From contig JAHLEZ010000016.1 of NCBI GenBank assembly GCA_020726505.1, positions 992,001 through 1,056,000 on the forward strand: 64,000 bases of DNA, written 5' to 3'. Source of the DNA: Leptodontidium sp. MPI-SDFR-AT-0119 (lineage: Eukaryota > Ascomycota > Leotiomycetes > Helotiales > Leptodontidiaceae). Shown here one piece after another: positions 49,901 to 60,891 of this stretch; the first letter of the stretch is position 1; every line of letters starts with the position of its first letter. The position numbers and the translations under genes are program-made. The notes beneath the pieces are model-generated. The model saw only the letters and a list, made by a program, of their open reading frames with translations. It did no database searches and had not been told where the DNA came from.

Positions 49901-50372
49901 TACCTTTGCCTTTATTTAGCTTAAGGGCAAGAGTTTTCTTAATTAAGGGATAAAGGGGTGTGTCCCTTTCTTAGAAAGTTACAGATCTTAGGGCAAGTCT
50001 GCGTAATAAAGACTCGTTAGTCGTCTGTCGCTATTATTAAAGAGATAACTTTAACCGCTAATTCTTTATACGACTCTCCGCGAGTTACTCTTTTAAGATA
50101 TAAAGTCGGCTTTCTTATAGTGTCTCTCTTATATATGTCCTTGTAGGCTTTATACTACTCCCTGGCGTATTAATAAAAGTATTAACTATAGGATTATTAG
50201 TATCGAGAGAGTCAAGTAAGGGGACGGAAGAAGAAGTAGACGATATATTAACGTCGTTTATAGCGGGTCGCTTTATTAGAGGAGAGACGACTTTCGGCTT
50301 AAGTTGGCGAGTTAAAGGGAGAAGTCTAGTGAAGAGGGGGTTTCGACTTCGTCGTATAAAAGCAGAAGTCAA
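43912..50372 (-). pseudogene. Gypsy C gag-pol, RIP-destroyed
   Basis: The minus strand carries a gag-like frame (50115-50372, Ser/Thr/Arg-rich), then pol. The reverse-transcriptase active site at 46156-46167 still reads YLDD within FYIAYLDDILIYSKDP. At 43912-44211 the C-terminal integrase region is open: KSYNTSRRDNDFNKDSLVW, then RVLEKVRHLYRLELLASI and NVFLTSKLRRDPNDPL, the layout of fungal Gypsy integrase ends just before a chromodomain. Stops between these blocks rule out a working polyprotein. I did not locate the protease and RNase H boxes with confidence. Confidence 0.8.
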
Positions 50373-50575
50373 GGAGGAGAATGAGGGTAATAGTAACGAA
50401 GTAAATGTTAACTTTACTATTAATAAGGGTTTTAATACTACTATTCGTTAAGTTATAAAGCTTAATATAGGCCTTTCTTATATTTGAGCTTCTAGGTCGT
50501 AACTACTTATAAGAGAATTAGGGGGCGAGGGATATTTACTGTCTTCTTAGACGTAGAAAAAAGAGTTGTAAATAA

Positions 50576-50822
50576 TGTGACGCTTGCCTTAAAAAGACGG
50601 CAATCACGTGTAACTGACGCCTCACATATTAACACAAGACATATAACAATACTAAGTATTAACTTAGAATCTACAACTATAAAGGAAAGAAGGTAAAGAA
50701 AGAATAAGTCTATATATAAGAGGTTAATATATCTAGCACTATAGTAATCTCGGTACGTCTCGATCAGGCAGTACTAAGTGGAGCCGGTGGAAATGAGGCT
50801 CTAGACCGTGCCAGTCGTCACA
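50576..50822 (-). repeat. 5' LTR of Gypsy C
   Basis: 247 bp, same ends as the LTR at 43373. Differences between the two are almost all transitions, for example GCCCTAGAAAG versus GCCTTAAAAAG. Confidence 0.9.
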
Positions 50823-50869
50823 TTAAAGGGCTTAGAGGCTAATTATAGGCTTAATATTTTCCTTACTCC

Positions 50870-51094
50870 TGTAACGGTTAGGAGCGCCCAGAGCCTCATT
50901 TCCACTATACGGCGTAACTAAGCTTTACTGAGATTAAACGAGCTTATAGCGCTCCCCCTTTATATATAAAGCTCTTCTCTTTTTACATTTTTCCTTTATA
51001 ATTATAAATTCTAAGAAACTCTTATTATTTTTATATACTCGTTATTAATATATATAGCCGTTATCACACGTGATCTTTTTAAAGTAAGCGTTAT
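50870..51094 (+). repeat. Older LTR related to Gypsy B/C
   Basis: Starts TGTAACGGTTAGG, shares GCCTCATTTCCAC, the CACGTGAT box and the AAGCGTTATA end with the LTR at 10783, but is more diverged and shorter (225 bp). The following sequence (51095-51200) also matches the Gypsy B leader (11030-11140), so this is a 5' LTR plus leader in plus orientation from an older or sister-family copy. Gypsy C lies 47 bp away in the opposite orientation. Confidence 0.65.
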
Positions 51095-51239
51095 ATTATT
51101 TATAACTTTTTTTAACTTATTTAAGAAGAAAATAAATATTCCTTTCTCGAATTTCTTTATAAGTAATTATTGTAAAATTAGCTTATTACAAAGAAAGCTT
51201 GTATTGAGCATTATTCTAACAAATAGTACTTAAAAAGAA

Positions 51240-52400
51240 GGGATACTGGTGTGAATGATGATTTAATTGTACGGGGGATTTTTAGGTTTATATAACTACT
51301 CTAGCGAATCACGTGTATATTCGCTTATATGACCTAATTAAGTGTTTACTTGCGAGCTATAAGCTAAAATAATCTCTTACCGGAAACTAGAGCTTTTGGG
51401 TTTTAAAACACAAAAGCTAAGACTACTGATAGCCACTGTTTTAGCCTGAAATAACCTCTTACCGGAAGCTAAAGCTTCTGAGGGTTTAAAACACGGAAGC
51501 CGGAGCTTTGTGCGAGTTACTAGGTTTGTATACGAGTTACCGAGTAATTAAGTTGTATGATATAACCTTATAAGACTTAGATATTCGATATCTAGAAAAT
51601 TGCCTTAAGATATTTAATATCTTTATAAAAGCTACTACGAAATTATAAGCTGATAAATATCCGACTACATATTATTCCCGAGGTTTATAATATATATAAT
51701 CGATTAGAAAATATAAGAGAAGAACTAACATAAGTACTTATATTCTTATACTTATATATATATATACTAATAAAATAAATAGGATTCAATTTTTACAGAA
51801 GCTATAAATAAGGGTATCGCTTAATTGAGGATATATTACCCTAAACAAGGAATTAACCTTAATAATAGAGCTTTATACTTATCTTTAATTCTAAACCCTA
51901 GAATGAAAAGAGATGGATTAGAGCTTATTGGCCTTAATAAAGGTCAATCTACTGATATTTTTAATCGATTAAAGAGGTATATAATGAGTAGGTCAAACTC
52001 TAATAAATAATATTATAAATAATTATACTAACTTCAATTTATAGATATAAAGAAGACTACTTATTAAGTCTACCTCTGTCGCAACAAGCCTAAAAATATA
52101 AATATAAATCAAGACGACGACGATTTAGATATATATATTAAAAACGAAGAAAAAGAGCTCGATGAAATAACCTTTTATTTTAAAGAAAGAGGAGCTAATA
52201 AAAACGTAAGTCCTCTTATTATTAATAAGCTTAGAAATAAGCTTAGTAAAGAGACTTTTGAGTTAATTATATCACTTAAAAGTTAGGGTGTTTTTAAGGA
52301 GGAGACTATTAAAAGATAAGAAGAAGCTAGTCCTAATATAGCTTAGGATTTATTTTCTATTAATTAGCTTATTTGTATTTGATTAATTATTATTTTCATT
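51240..52400 (+). pseudogene. hAT-like transposase relic (C-terminal part)
   Basis: A plus-strand frame from 51825 (ALYLSLILNPRMKRDGLE) runs, with RIP stops, through KPKNININQDDDDLDIYIKN, FYFKERGANKNVSPLIINK and a KETFELIISLKSQGVF-type end. The spacing of 'ILNPRMK', an acidic linker and a closing conserved block suggests a hAT dimerisation region, but the hAT call is moderate. The 5' part (about 51247-51310, reverse complement) shares a block of about 60 bp with 32625-32690 inside the TIR element, so a piece of the same family may lie there too. 51380-51500 contains two diverged copies of a unit with CTCTTACCGGAARCTARAGC and GGTTTAAAACAC. Confidence 0.45.
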
Positions 52401-54464
52401 AAAGAAAACTTTTTTTTATAGTTCTTTAGTTCTTACGAGCCTCTATAAACACCTAGTAATTTCTCAAGGCCTCTAGGGCCCTTATATATTGCATCAAACA
52501 AAAGTCTTTTGCGAGGAGGGAATTAAAAAGCAAATGCTTCACGACAAAGGGCTAGTCTTTAATACTAACGCTTAACTAAGAGAAATTCTAGCTAGGGGTT
52601 TCATTGTTGTTAACAGCATCTTGGCGAGTTGAGCTGTTGCTTGTTACGGTGTTAGAGTTGTCGACTTGGGGTCGAAGCTAGGAGAGAGATTCTTTCAAGT
52701 ACTTCTTGTTACAGTGTACTTTTGTTTTCTTTGTGTTCGGACTACCTTGCAGCGGATCTTCTCTACTAAGATCCGGCTCAGCTTTTCGTTTTGGACAGTT
52801 CGTAGACAAAACGGAACTCAAGTGGTTTGTACGACTTGGCGAAGGTTTATTAATAACTAAATATACGTTATACACTATGCCCTCTACTAAGTTCCGTACT
52901 AGGACTCACCTGCGGCCTTACCGAATTTCTGCACCCTCAATCCTAGCCGACCTTCTCTATCGCGATTCGTACCGAAGTAGCGAAGAAAGTGTATAGCTTT
53001 AAGAAGCTTTTCCGTTGAGCCACCCGACATTTCCAGCTCCCGCATATATAAATACATATATAGAAGACAATATTTGCCTCGCTAGAATACTCTGCAGCTA
53101 GTATAGTTGTTGTCTAGACTAATGATATCCCATAGCTCGGCTCGACCGCTAGGCCTTAACTCGCGTCTGTTAAGAGCGGAGCCTGTAGCCGAAGCAGAAT
53201 TTATATGAAGCAATTGAATACAATACTATTTATCGTGAGCAATGTATCCTACACATAGATTTCAACCTACATCTGCGAAGTCCAAGTAATCCATTAGTAT
53301 ATAAACACTCTAATATGTAATTAGAGACGTCGTTCCACCGCTTGGAAACATTTTGCATAGGTTCGCGATACTAGAGAAGGTCCCTAGCCGAGACTTCTAT
53401 AAACATATTACCTGCAAACTCTGTATCCAATCTCGCTAACTTCTCCGCGCTAACGGTCTAAACACCTTTTAAAAAGGAAAATCGTGTGACAGAGGGTTCG
53501 ACTAATCCACTGTAGTTGTATTAACAAAATCTCTGTTAAAGCGTGTCTCTAAAATGGAAAGTTGTAGAACGAGTAGGAAAAGCTCAAGGGGCTTCTTTTC
53601 GAACCGTTGTCGTATCGGGTTAAGGAGATTCTAAAGGCCTTTAGAGGGATAGGACGTAGTATTACATAACCTCGTAGTCAATACGGTCTAATGTGATAGG
53701 GACTGTTGCGATAGCAATTCCTACTCTACTACATTAGTAATAGCTCTCGCGGAGGAATAGAAGTATGCCCTTTAAAGCAACAGTAACGAGTAAGCGGCTA
53801 TGTGCTAGGCAAGATCGTTGCGAAATTTGAGCACCGCGTCGAAGAAGTTAGATATAAGGTTATTCTATTCCCTACAGCACTACGCCGACAATTCTGGGAA
53901 TATAAACTTACATATCGCTAAGTAGATCTCCTAATCAAGTCTCTCGGCGATTTTGTTAATAGCTATCGAAGAAGCGGAAAAGATCCAGGTCCCATCCTAT
54001 ACTAAAGTAGGCAGCAGCGGTCCCCTCCTACTATTAGCTACAATAGCCACGATAGCTTCTGCCTTCGATAGTAGGGAATTGCAAACTAGCAGTTTCTGGC
54101 TCTATCCCCTAGAGTAGATGGAAAAAAGCGTCTAGCCAACTCGGGGGCCGACTACTTAGTAAGGTAGCAGCAAGGGAAGAGTCCAAAAAAGGAATAAGCC
54201 TGCAAACATGTTTAATGCTATCGAAGTGGTATAAGGTCGTTAGGAAATCTCGAGCTGCCTCCCGTTACGTATTAGTAGTAGAAATCTACTAGTCCGAGAA
54301 ATCCCTTCTAACCGCTTAGTGTTATGTATTAGTAGTAGATCTAGTAGAATTCTATAAGTCTAAGAAATCCCTAGTTCTGGTTTTCAGGAGCCGCCTAGCT
54401 AGCGTTATAGCTAGGCCCCCTTCTTCTGCAACTTTATTTCCGATCCAAAATGAGATCGATATTA
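52401..54464. other. Moderately degraded repeat sequence, unrecognised
   Basis: Composition is less AT-rich than the Gypsy blocks, but every frame has stops. A minus-strand frame of 65 codons at 52678-52875 is rich in Ser, Pro and Lys and could be an N-terminal piece of a transposase, but no domain is visible. The right edge adjoins the pogo element and may include the 3' part of the LINE described at 56994-57215. Confidence 0.4.
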
Positions 54465-56991
54465 ATCGTCAGCTCGCCGTCCGGTGGGCTTCCTACATCC
54501 TTTCAGTCTTAGTCAGAATAAGCGAATGCGGATCGGAAGCGAATGCGGATTTTCGCGATTTTGTACGCGTCCCCCACCAAAATCGCGTCTCTTTTACATC
54601 ACCACCAGATACGGTTTCGCATAACATCACGATGGCTCGGAAGCGAATTCGTCCAATTAAGGAACCGAAGGCTCCAAAGGCTCCAAAGCGGCAGCGAACC
54701 TCAGAACTAGGCTCTTTCAACGCAATAGACGATTTAAAGACGCGTCTTCGCAAGGCAAAAGAATGGCTTCAAAAGCATCCTTTAGAGAAACAATCCACGG
54801 CGGCTAAGATCTTTGATATTAGTCCTACAACGCTAAATAGCTCTCTCAAACGATCAAGTACTAGAAATAAGCGTGGCGGACAGAACAAGATATTACAAGC
54901 CTACTATAAAACCGCCCTTCACGCATTTATACTACAATTGATTGCACATTAGCTTCAGCCATCTGCGTAGTTGATTTATAGAGTTATCTACACTATTCGA
55001 CGGCAATACGATAAAGTGGCATCAAACCCGTCCTAGAGCTAGTTCACACGATAGTAGAAACAAAGCGGCCTTCACAAAATCAAGACCAAACCTTTAGCTA
55101 GAGTACGAATATCGGCACAAGACGAGAAGATAGTTAAACGTTAGTTTAAGGGGTTCAAGCGTACGTGTAAAAGAATAAAGGTCAAGCCAAGAGATATCAT
55201 CAATTTCGACGAGACTAGCTTTCAGATTAGATGCCCCAGAGGCTCAGAAGTACTAGTTCCGGAGTTTATTAAAGAAGTAAGTTCACCGGTATACTTTCAT
55301 CTAGATCAAGTAATAACTGACTTTTGGCTATAGTATTACTCTGTTAGTCCTGAAAACCGACGATCCGTAACAATCATTAAGATGATCAACGCCACCAGAC
55401 GAAAACTTATTCCTCCAATAATCCTTATACAAAGCAAACGACTTATACAAAAGTGGTTTAAGAAGGAGCTTCCTACCGGCACATATATAAAGGAAAGCGA
55501 GAATAGATTTACTAATAATCAAATCGCTATACTTTACCTAGAGCATTATATTCGGAATTCAGACTATGGACTAAGCAAACTATAGAAACTCATACTTATG
55601 GACAATCATAAGAGCCACGAGACTCTAGAATTTATTAATTTGGCCAACAAGAACCACATTTTACCTTATCCGCTAATCCCTCACCTAACACACTATATAC
55701 AACCTTTAGATGTGGGTATTTTCCAACCGTACAAACATTACCACGACCTAGCAATCAAGAATGCCCTTGCGAGGCTTAATTTAGAATACACTATTTACTC
55801 TTTCCTACGAGATTTAAAGGGAATTCGCAACGAGACTTTCAGCCGGTACAACATCAAGAAAGCCTGGAAAAAGTCAGGAATATACCCAGCTAACTACAAT
55901 CGCTATTTAAAGAACCTTAAAACCTTTACTCCACCTAAGGTTAATATTCAATCACCTACAAATCAAGAGCCTAGTTTACCTCGTACGCCAAAGAAACTAA
56001 TACACGTAGAGGAGTCAACATAGCGCTAGCAACACAAAGTTACGGATCTTTTAAGTAGTCCATCTCGACCAGAATTTGTCTCCTTTCTCCGTAGAACTCG
56101 TCAAGTTGCAATAGAATCTACCTTACAAACAGAAGAGTTAAATATTCTATCTTAACAGCGAAAGGACGAGATTGAGAACAAAAAGCGGGGTAAGAAATAG
56201 TTCCACTTCAAAGATAGCCTTACCAAAGAGATCGCCGACAAGATAATAACTAAAAGAGACGCCAAAGACGCCAAAACCGAAGCCTCTAAAGCACAGCGCC
56301 ATATCGATAAGTTATAGAGAGAAGAGCGTGATATTAAGTACTAGAAAGGTGTTAATACTCGGGCTACAGAGCGTACCCAGAAGAGAATACTACGAGAGCG
56401 CCTGGCAAATGGTATTATTATAGAGGACAGTAATCCTTTATTAGTTCCTGTCCTTAATACAAAGGAAATTTAGTGGTCTCAACAACCTCTTAAACGGCAA
56501 GTTACTCGTCGGCGAAAGAGAGGGATTCCTAAGCTTGAATTACCTTCGTCGGCGCCTGTACTTAGAGACGACGATTTGACCATAATCATCGATACAGACG
56601 GCGATAAAGAGCTTCAATTAAACTATTTATATATACCACCACTCGTTAGAGACCTCGGAATTGATAGTGATAGCTTTAATTTAGATAGTAGTGGAGATTT
56701 AGACGATTCGTTATGTAAAGTTGGCGATAATACTGATTCTAAAGAGTCGGATTCTGATTATTAAGATAGCGTCTCATCCGATAATGATAAAGATAGTGAA
56801 GATAAGGAAGATCTTTAAATTAATTCATTCTTCCTAATGTATTCTTAGTAGTAAATTACACCTATTTATCGCTTAATTAACATCAAAGGTGATGGCGGGC
56901 GAAAATCCGCATTCGCTTCCGATCCGCATTCGCTTATTCTGACTGAGAGCGATAGCGATAACAGGAAGCCCACCGGAGGCGAGCTGACGAT
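54465..56991 (+). mobile_element. Pogo-like DNA transposon with about 92-bp TIRs
   Basis: The TIRs are 54465-54556 and 56899-56991. The inner 46 bp (54511-54556 against 56899-56944) are perfect inverted copies; the outer half starts ATCGTCAGCTCGCC and is about 80% alike. Each TIR contains GCGAATGCGGAT twice. TA flanks both ends (54463-54464 and 56992-56993), the target site of pogo and Tc1/mariner elements. It interrupts a LINE fragment. Confidence 0.88.
54632..56764 (+). pseudogene. Pogo-like (DDE_1) transposase, inactivated by stops
   Basis: The start ATG at 54632 lies 75 bp inside the left TIR. The first block (54632-54952) is basic and has a helix-turn-helix region (STAAKIFDISPTTLNSSLKR) followed by a stop. 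Further on come IINFDETSFQIRCPRG (first catalytic Asp, about 55200), MDNHKSHE (second Asp, 55598 onward) and HYIQPLDVGIFQPYKHYH (third Asp region), then AWKKSGIYPANYN. This is the DDE_1/pogo order. The tail (56033-56764) is charged and ends in an acidic Ser/Asp-rich stretch. Several TAG/TAA stops interrupt it, most explained by CAG/CAA to TAG/TAA. Damage is light next to the Gypsy elements, so insertion was probably recent. No active product is possible. Confidence 0.88.
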
Positions 56992-56993
56992 TA

Positions 56994-57215
56994 GCGTCCT
57001 ATTGCTTGTTTGGCCTAAGTGATATTCCACCTGCGGAGGATTGTCTCTTTGACCGTTCTCTTGTATAAGGAGAGCAGTTGCTGTACCCATTTGGACTAAG
57101 GCGCTATCTGCCCTGTTCGGCCTTTAGCTTGCCATCATGTGGCTTGCTTAGTGATGATATCTGCTTTCTCGTTTCCTGGCACCCCTGTGTGGGCCGGGAT
57201 CCAGCAGATCTCTAT
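56994..57215 (-). pseudogene. LINE (Tad-like) RNase H fragment, part 2
   Basis: The minus strand reads ICWIPAHTGVPGNEKADIIT, then SKWVQQLLSLYKRTVKETIL and RRWNI, with three stops. 'WIPAHxGVPGNExAD' is the last conserved block of RNase H domains in Tad/I-clade LINEs and in related retroelements. The upstream strand of the same domain is at 59695-59745. The pogo element cuts the fragment on the left, the piggyBac-like element on the right. Confidence 0.75.
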
Positions 57216-59694
57216 CCCCTAAGCTGCCGTACAAAACACACTTTTTACGGGGGGGTAGACAGCCTGTGAGGCGCCCTGTAATTTAGCAAGGAACACCAAA
57301 AATTACACTTTGCACCAAAAGTATCGTTTTTCTCACTTATATTCAAGCTATTTTATAATATAATGTAAAGTAATTTGTTTTCTTATAATGTGTAACCTCA
57401 CATTGCTTACACTTATATATTATAGCCTTTCTTTTAGTAGTTCGACTAAGATTAACTACTATATTTCCTAAAGCAACTCTTTTTAGTAGAGGACTATTAC
57501 TAAACCTCACCCCTTTACAAGTAACGTAGTTTACTCTGTTTTGTGCTATTATTATTTTGATTAACTTATAGGAATAAACCGGGACCTCTACAGTAACTCT
57601 AAATAGCTATAAAATACGCCTCTTTCGTGAGTCCGGTGCATTGCGTCCTATAGTAATTAGTGTGTCTACCACTTATAACCGGAAATTGTCTTGCGAACGG
57701 AGGGAAACTGTAAAGGTAGTGGTTCCCACTCTATTTACTATGCCTAAATAGGATTAGTCTAAGACGCAACGAGAGACGTAATAGCCTCGGGAGCTCGGCA
57801 AAGCTCGGGCTGAGCGCGCCTCGGATTTCGGTAAAGCTCGGGACCTCGAATGAGCGATTTATGCCATATACCCACTTAGTATTCGACTAAGTAAGGCTGT
57901 GTAGCGCTAATACGTAAGACGTACGTAACGTTACAACGCTACTACGTAATACGTACGCAACGTATACGTTATGTAATTAAGTCTAATTAGGAATAGCCTA
58001 GACGATGTCGAAGATATAAGGAGAGCAACCTTCCCTCGGGGAAAGGGCTCTTCACTTCGATATTCGCGTTAATAGAGAGTATTATCACCTGATCCCGGTA
58101 CTGCTCGCTTACGGAAATCCGTGCTATTACAGAAACGTTTTTTAGCTCGTAACTACTGTATCGAGTAATTAAGTAACAATTAGAAAGGACAACTAATAGT
58201 ATATATTAGTAAAGAGCTTGAATTGGCCCTCGCCGAATACGTTTAAGGCCTCTATTGTGCCCCTGAAGTTAATCTCCCAAATCGACGGCTCCTATATAGT
58301 AATTGTAAGCGTCATATAGCTCTGGGATATTAAGTGCCTTGGTAGGTTGATTTCCGAATAGAGCTCGAGAGACCTTTATATTACTGGCTGTCTCTTTTAG
58401 TCGTTTTCGTACCCGTAAAACCGTGCTTTCGCTATCCTAGAATATTAACATAGCGAGGGCAAAAGCCGAATCTTAAAAGCTCACATGAAGTACGTTTCTG
58501 ACTTAGTAAGGATAGTAATTATTGTCCCTTATAGCATTACATTAGCACCTTTTTCCCGCGTTTTCTTGAGTTTTATAATGTCTTCATAGACACCTGAAGA
58601 CGTCCTATATATACCGATAACTGTAAAGCCGTGGGACCTTAAATATTCGAGTAATTAAGTAGAGGTAAAGAGGTTGTTAAAGTAGACGTAATATGGGGCC
58701 TTTAGTAACTGTGTAAGAAGGGTTAGTATTACTAATTAAGTTGAGTTAAGTCTTAAATCTTAGAAGCTCTAAAAGTACTACCTTTCTTCCCTAGTTAGTA
58801 GTAAAGTCACTAGAGAAAGAAGCCACGCTGTATAGTAACCTAAATCTTAATTCCGGTAGGTGTTAGCTTGTTTAGAATCGTCGTAATGGCCTTTAATCTT
58901 TTAGTATATTGAACTATTACTTCGTCAATTGTTAATTCCTGGCTAGGTTTTTATAGTTTTAGGTTAACTATTTAAATATAATTATTTAGAGGTTCCGTCT
59001 ATTAAGATTTTAGTATTACACACTTAAAATAAGTGGGGAAATTACTCTTTAAAACAGATGAATACTCTCTTTATTATATACTCGGAAGCGCCGCCGTAAA
59101 GCTTAGAATTAATTTCGCCTAAGGACTTTGGAAATAGGGTGAAAAGGGGCTAATAGGCTTATATTCCAGTAGTCCTCGATTTGATTTAGGGGGTAAACTG
59201 TCATATAAATACACACAGCGAGGTACAGGTAGATTTCCGATCGACAAGTCTTATACTAATCCTTTACACGAGAATACGGCTTTAACTCATAAGACTGTAA
59301 AGCCGGCTAGTAAGAGTTTGTGGCTAAAACGATTGTATTAATTATGTCTTCGTTGTAATATTGAGTGAAAAGGGTAATAAGATTATCTAGAGAGTAGTCC
59401 TTAAGTAAGTGAATCTTAAAGACAAAATCATCGATTTCCATTAGCTTGAATTAAGCCCCTTTTATATGTAAAGGCTCTGTAAGTAGTCGTAAGGTACCCA
59501 AATCAGTAGGGTCTAGAAACGCAGTCTCAGGCATTGTGTTTACATTAAAAATAAGTTTTTTAGTAGTAAAAGAGGGGTTATTAATGTTATTTATTGATTT
59601 AGGCTCGCTGGCGCACGGGCCCGTAGTACAAGCAACCTTAGCGCCCCGCTTCAGCGCTGCACCCTAGAAAAGTGTGTTAACGGCAGCTTAGGGG
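57216..59694 (-). mobile_element. Second piggyBac-like element, nested in the LINE
   Basis: TIRs begin CCCCTAAGCTGCCGT on the left (57216) and the same sequence inverted ends the right side (59694); after a 3-4 bp indel both continue with AACACACTTTT. The minus strand holds a broken transposase starting at 59534. A short AT or TAT repetition at the ends is all the duplication I can see. Confidence 0.7.
57300..59534 (-). pseudogene. PiggyBac-like transposase, second family, inactivated
   Basis: The ATG at 59532-59534 opens MPETAFLDPTDLGTLRLLTE, followed by a TAA that looks like an earlier CAA, then MEIDDFVFKIHLLKDYSLDN. Further down the strand the relic keeps a layout like the N-terminal region of piggyBac transposases: a helical segment, an 'IYLAVxIYM' segment, a 'DYWN' and a 'PISKVL' segment. 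The rest is stop-riddled toward 57300. The TIRs and the N-terminus differ from the element at 11147, so this is a separate family. Confidence 0.55.
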
Positions 59695-59745
59695 ATAGAT
59701 ATCCCTCGCTTTTAAAGGACACTAATGAAATGGATTATCTGTCTT
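59695..59745 (-). pseudogene. LINE (Tad-like) RNase H fragment, part 1
   Basis: The minus strand reads RQIIHFISVL, stop, KRGISI directly before the piggyBac-like element. In Tad-type RNase H domains 'KRGIxVxFxWIPAH' is continuous; here KRGISI and EICWIPAH sit on either side of the element, with the right spacing when it is removed. Confidence 0.65.
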
Positions 59746-60360
59746 AAGATTATCTTAAATATTAGAAATTAATATATTGGAAATTAATAATAAAAGACCT
59801 TTTATTTATAACTATTTTATTCAATTTATTATTAAGGTTATAACTACTAGAAACTACGAGAAGATTTTAGTAAGGCTTACTTAGCTAGTTCCCGTCCCTT
59901 TTAAGCCATACTAGCCCGATTTAGAAGTACTAGAAACATTATTTATCCTAATTAATTAGACTCAAATTATACTCTAATTACGTTAATCTAATTAAATTAA
60001 ATTAGTATTTATACTAGTTATAACTATTAAAATATATATATACGATATTATCTATCTATTCCTAATCTATTAAATTCTAGTTTATCCTCTTGTTCTATAT
60101 ATAATAATCTTATATTCGAGGTTAATATAATTTACTCTTATTTACTTAATTTCGACTTAGATTAATAACTTTAGAGCAAATATTACTTCTATACTAAGCC
60201 GTTCGAAAACTGGAGAAAGGTAAATTATAGAGCTTTAATACCAAGAAGATAACTTGGGGAGCAAGCTTGGATTTCCCGCTTTAAGATAATATATTATTCT
60301 TGTATTTTGGAACTAATCTTGGGGCAATTACTATTTCTAAAGTTGACCTATCGTTAAGTA
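59746..60360. repeat. AT-rich RIP block
   Basis: Very AT-rich, no recognisable frame, ending where gene-like composition resumes near 60360. Confidence 0.5.
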
Positions 60361-60891
60361 CTCCTCGCTGCTATAGTACCAATACTGTAGACCTTGGGGC
60401 TAAAGAAACACAAGGCCACTTATTATCTGCTTCCAAATAGTGACCTATACCACCCACAGCGATATCGCTAGCACCCGACTCGAAACAGAATTCCATACAA
60501 GAACCAGTACAAATTCCAAGTCTTGCATGCAGCCAGACAACATCATCCCTCCAAAGGACAATTACAAACATGACAATCCACAAAGGCTAACGCCTCTCCT
60601 CTCACGGCTTCTACCAATTCAGAGACCAAATGTTCAGAGCCAATATCGCAATTGCAGTTCCTTACGCGATGGATGCTGCAGATAGTATCATATCCCTACT
60701 CTAAGTTAGTCTTCCTTACTGCAGTACATGTACAATAAAAGCCTATTCTCCACCACAAAGCGGCCTTAGAAGCCGCTGATCCCTCCACACAAAAACCACT
60801 CATCTACAACCAACACAATCAGTACAACCAACAAACCTAACAAAGCCCACCTCCCCTCCCTTTCCAAACCCAAACCAAAACCTTAACAACA
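60361..60891. other. 3' flank of the propeller-like gene
   Basis: Normal composition. It may include a last short exon of the gene to its right: an intron 60804-60915 (GTATGT donor, TACTGAT branch, GTAG acceptor, minus strand) would lead into a 36-codon reading ending at the TAG at 60696-60698. The antisense frames at 60371-60685 have no domain. Confidence 0.35.

Larger units (their letters stand above)
43373..50822 (-). mobile_element. Gypsy C: full-length Ty3/Gypsy retrotransposon, RIP-inactivated
   Basis: 7450 bp, bounded by 247-bp LTRs, with TTAAA duplicated on both flanks (43368-43372 and 50823-50827). A C-rich stretch right after the left LTR (43621-43635) is the polypurine tract when read on the minus strand, which confirms the orientation. 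Integrase is at the left, gag at the right. Gypsy B is a second copy of the same family. Damage is uneven: some active-site codons survive while stops fill the rest. Confidence 0.92.
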
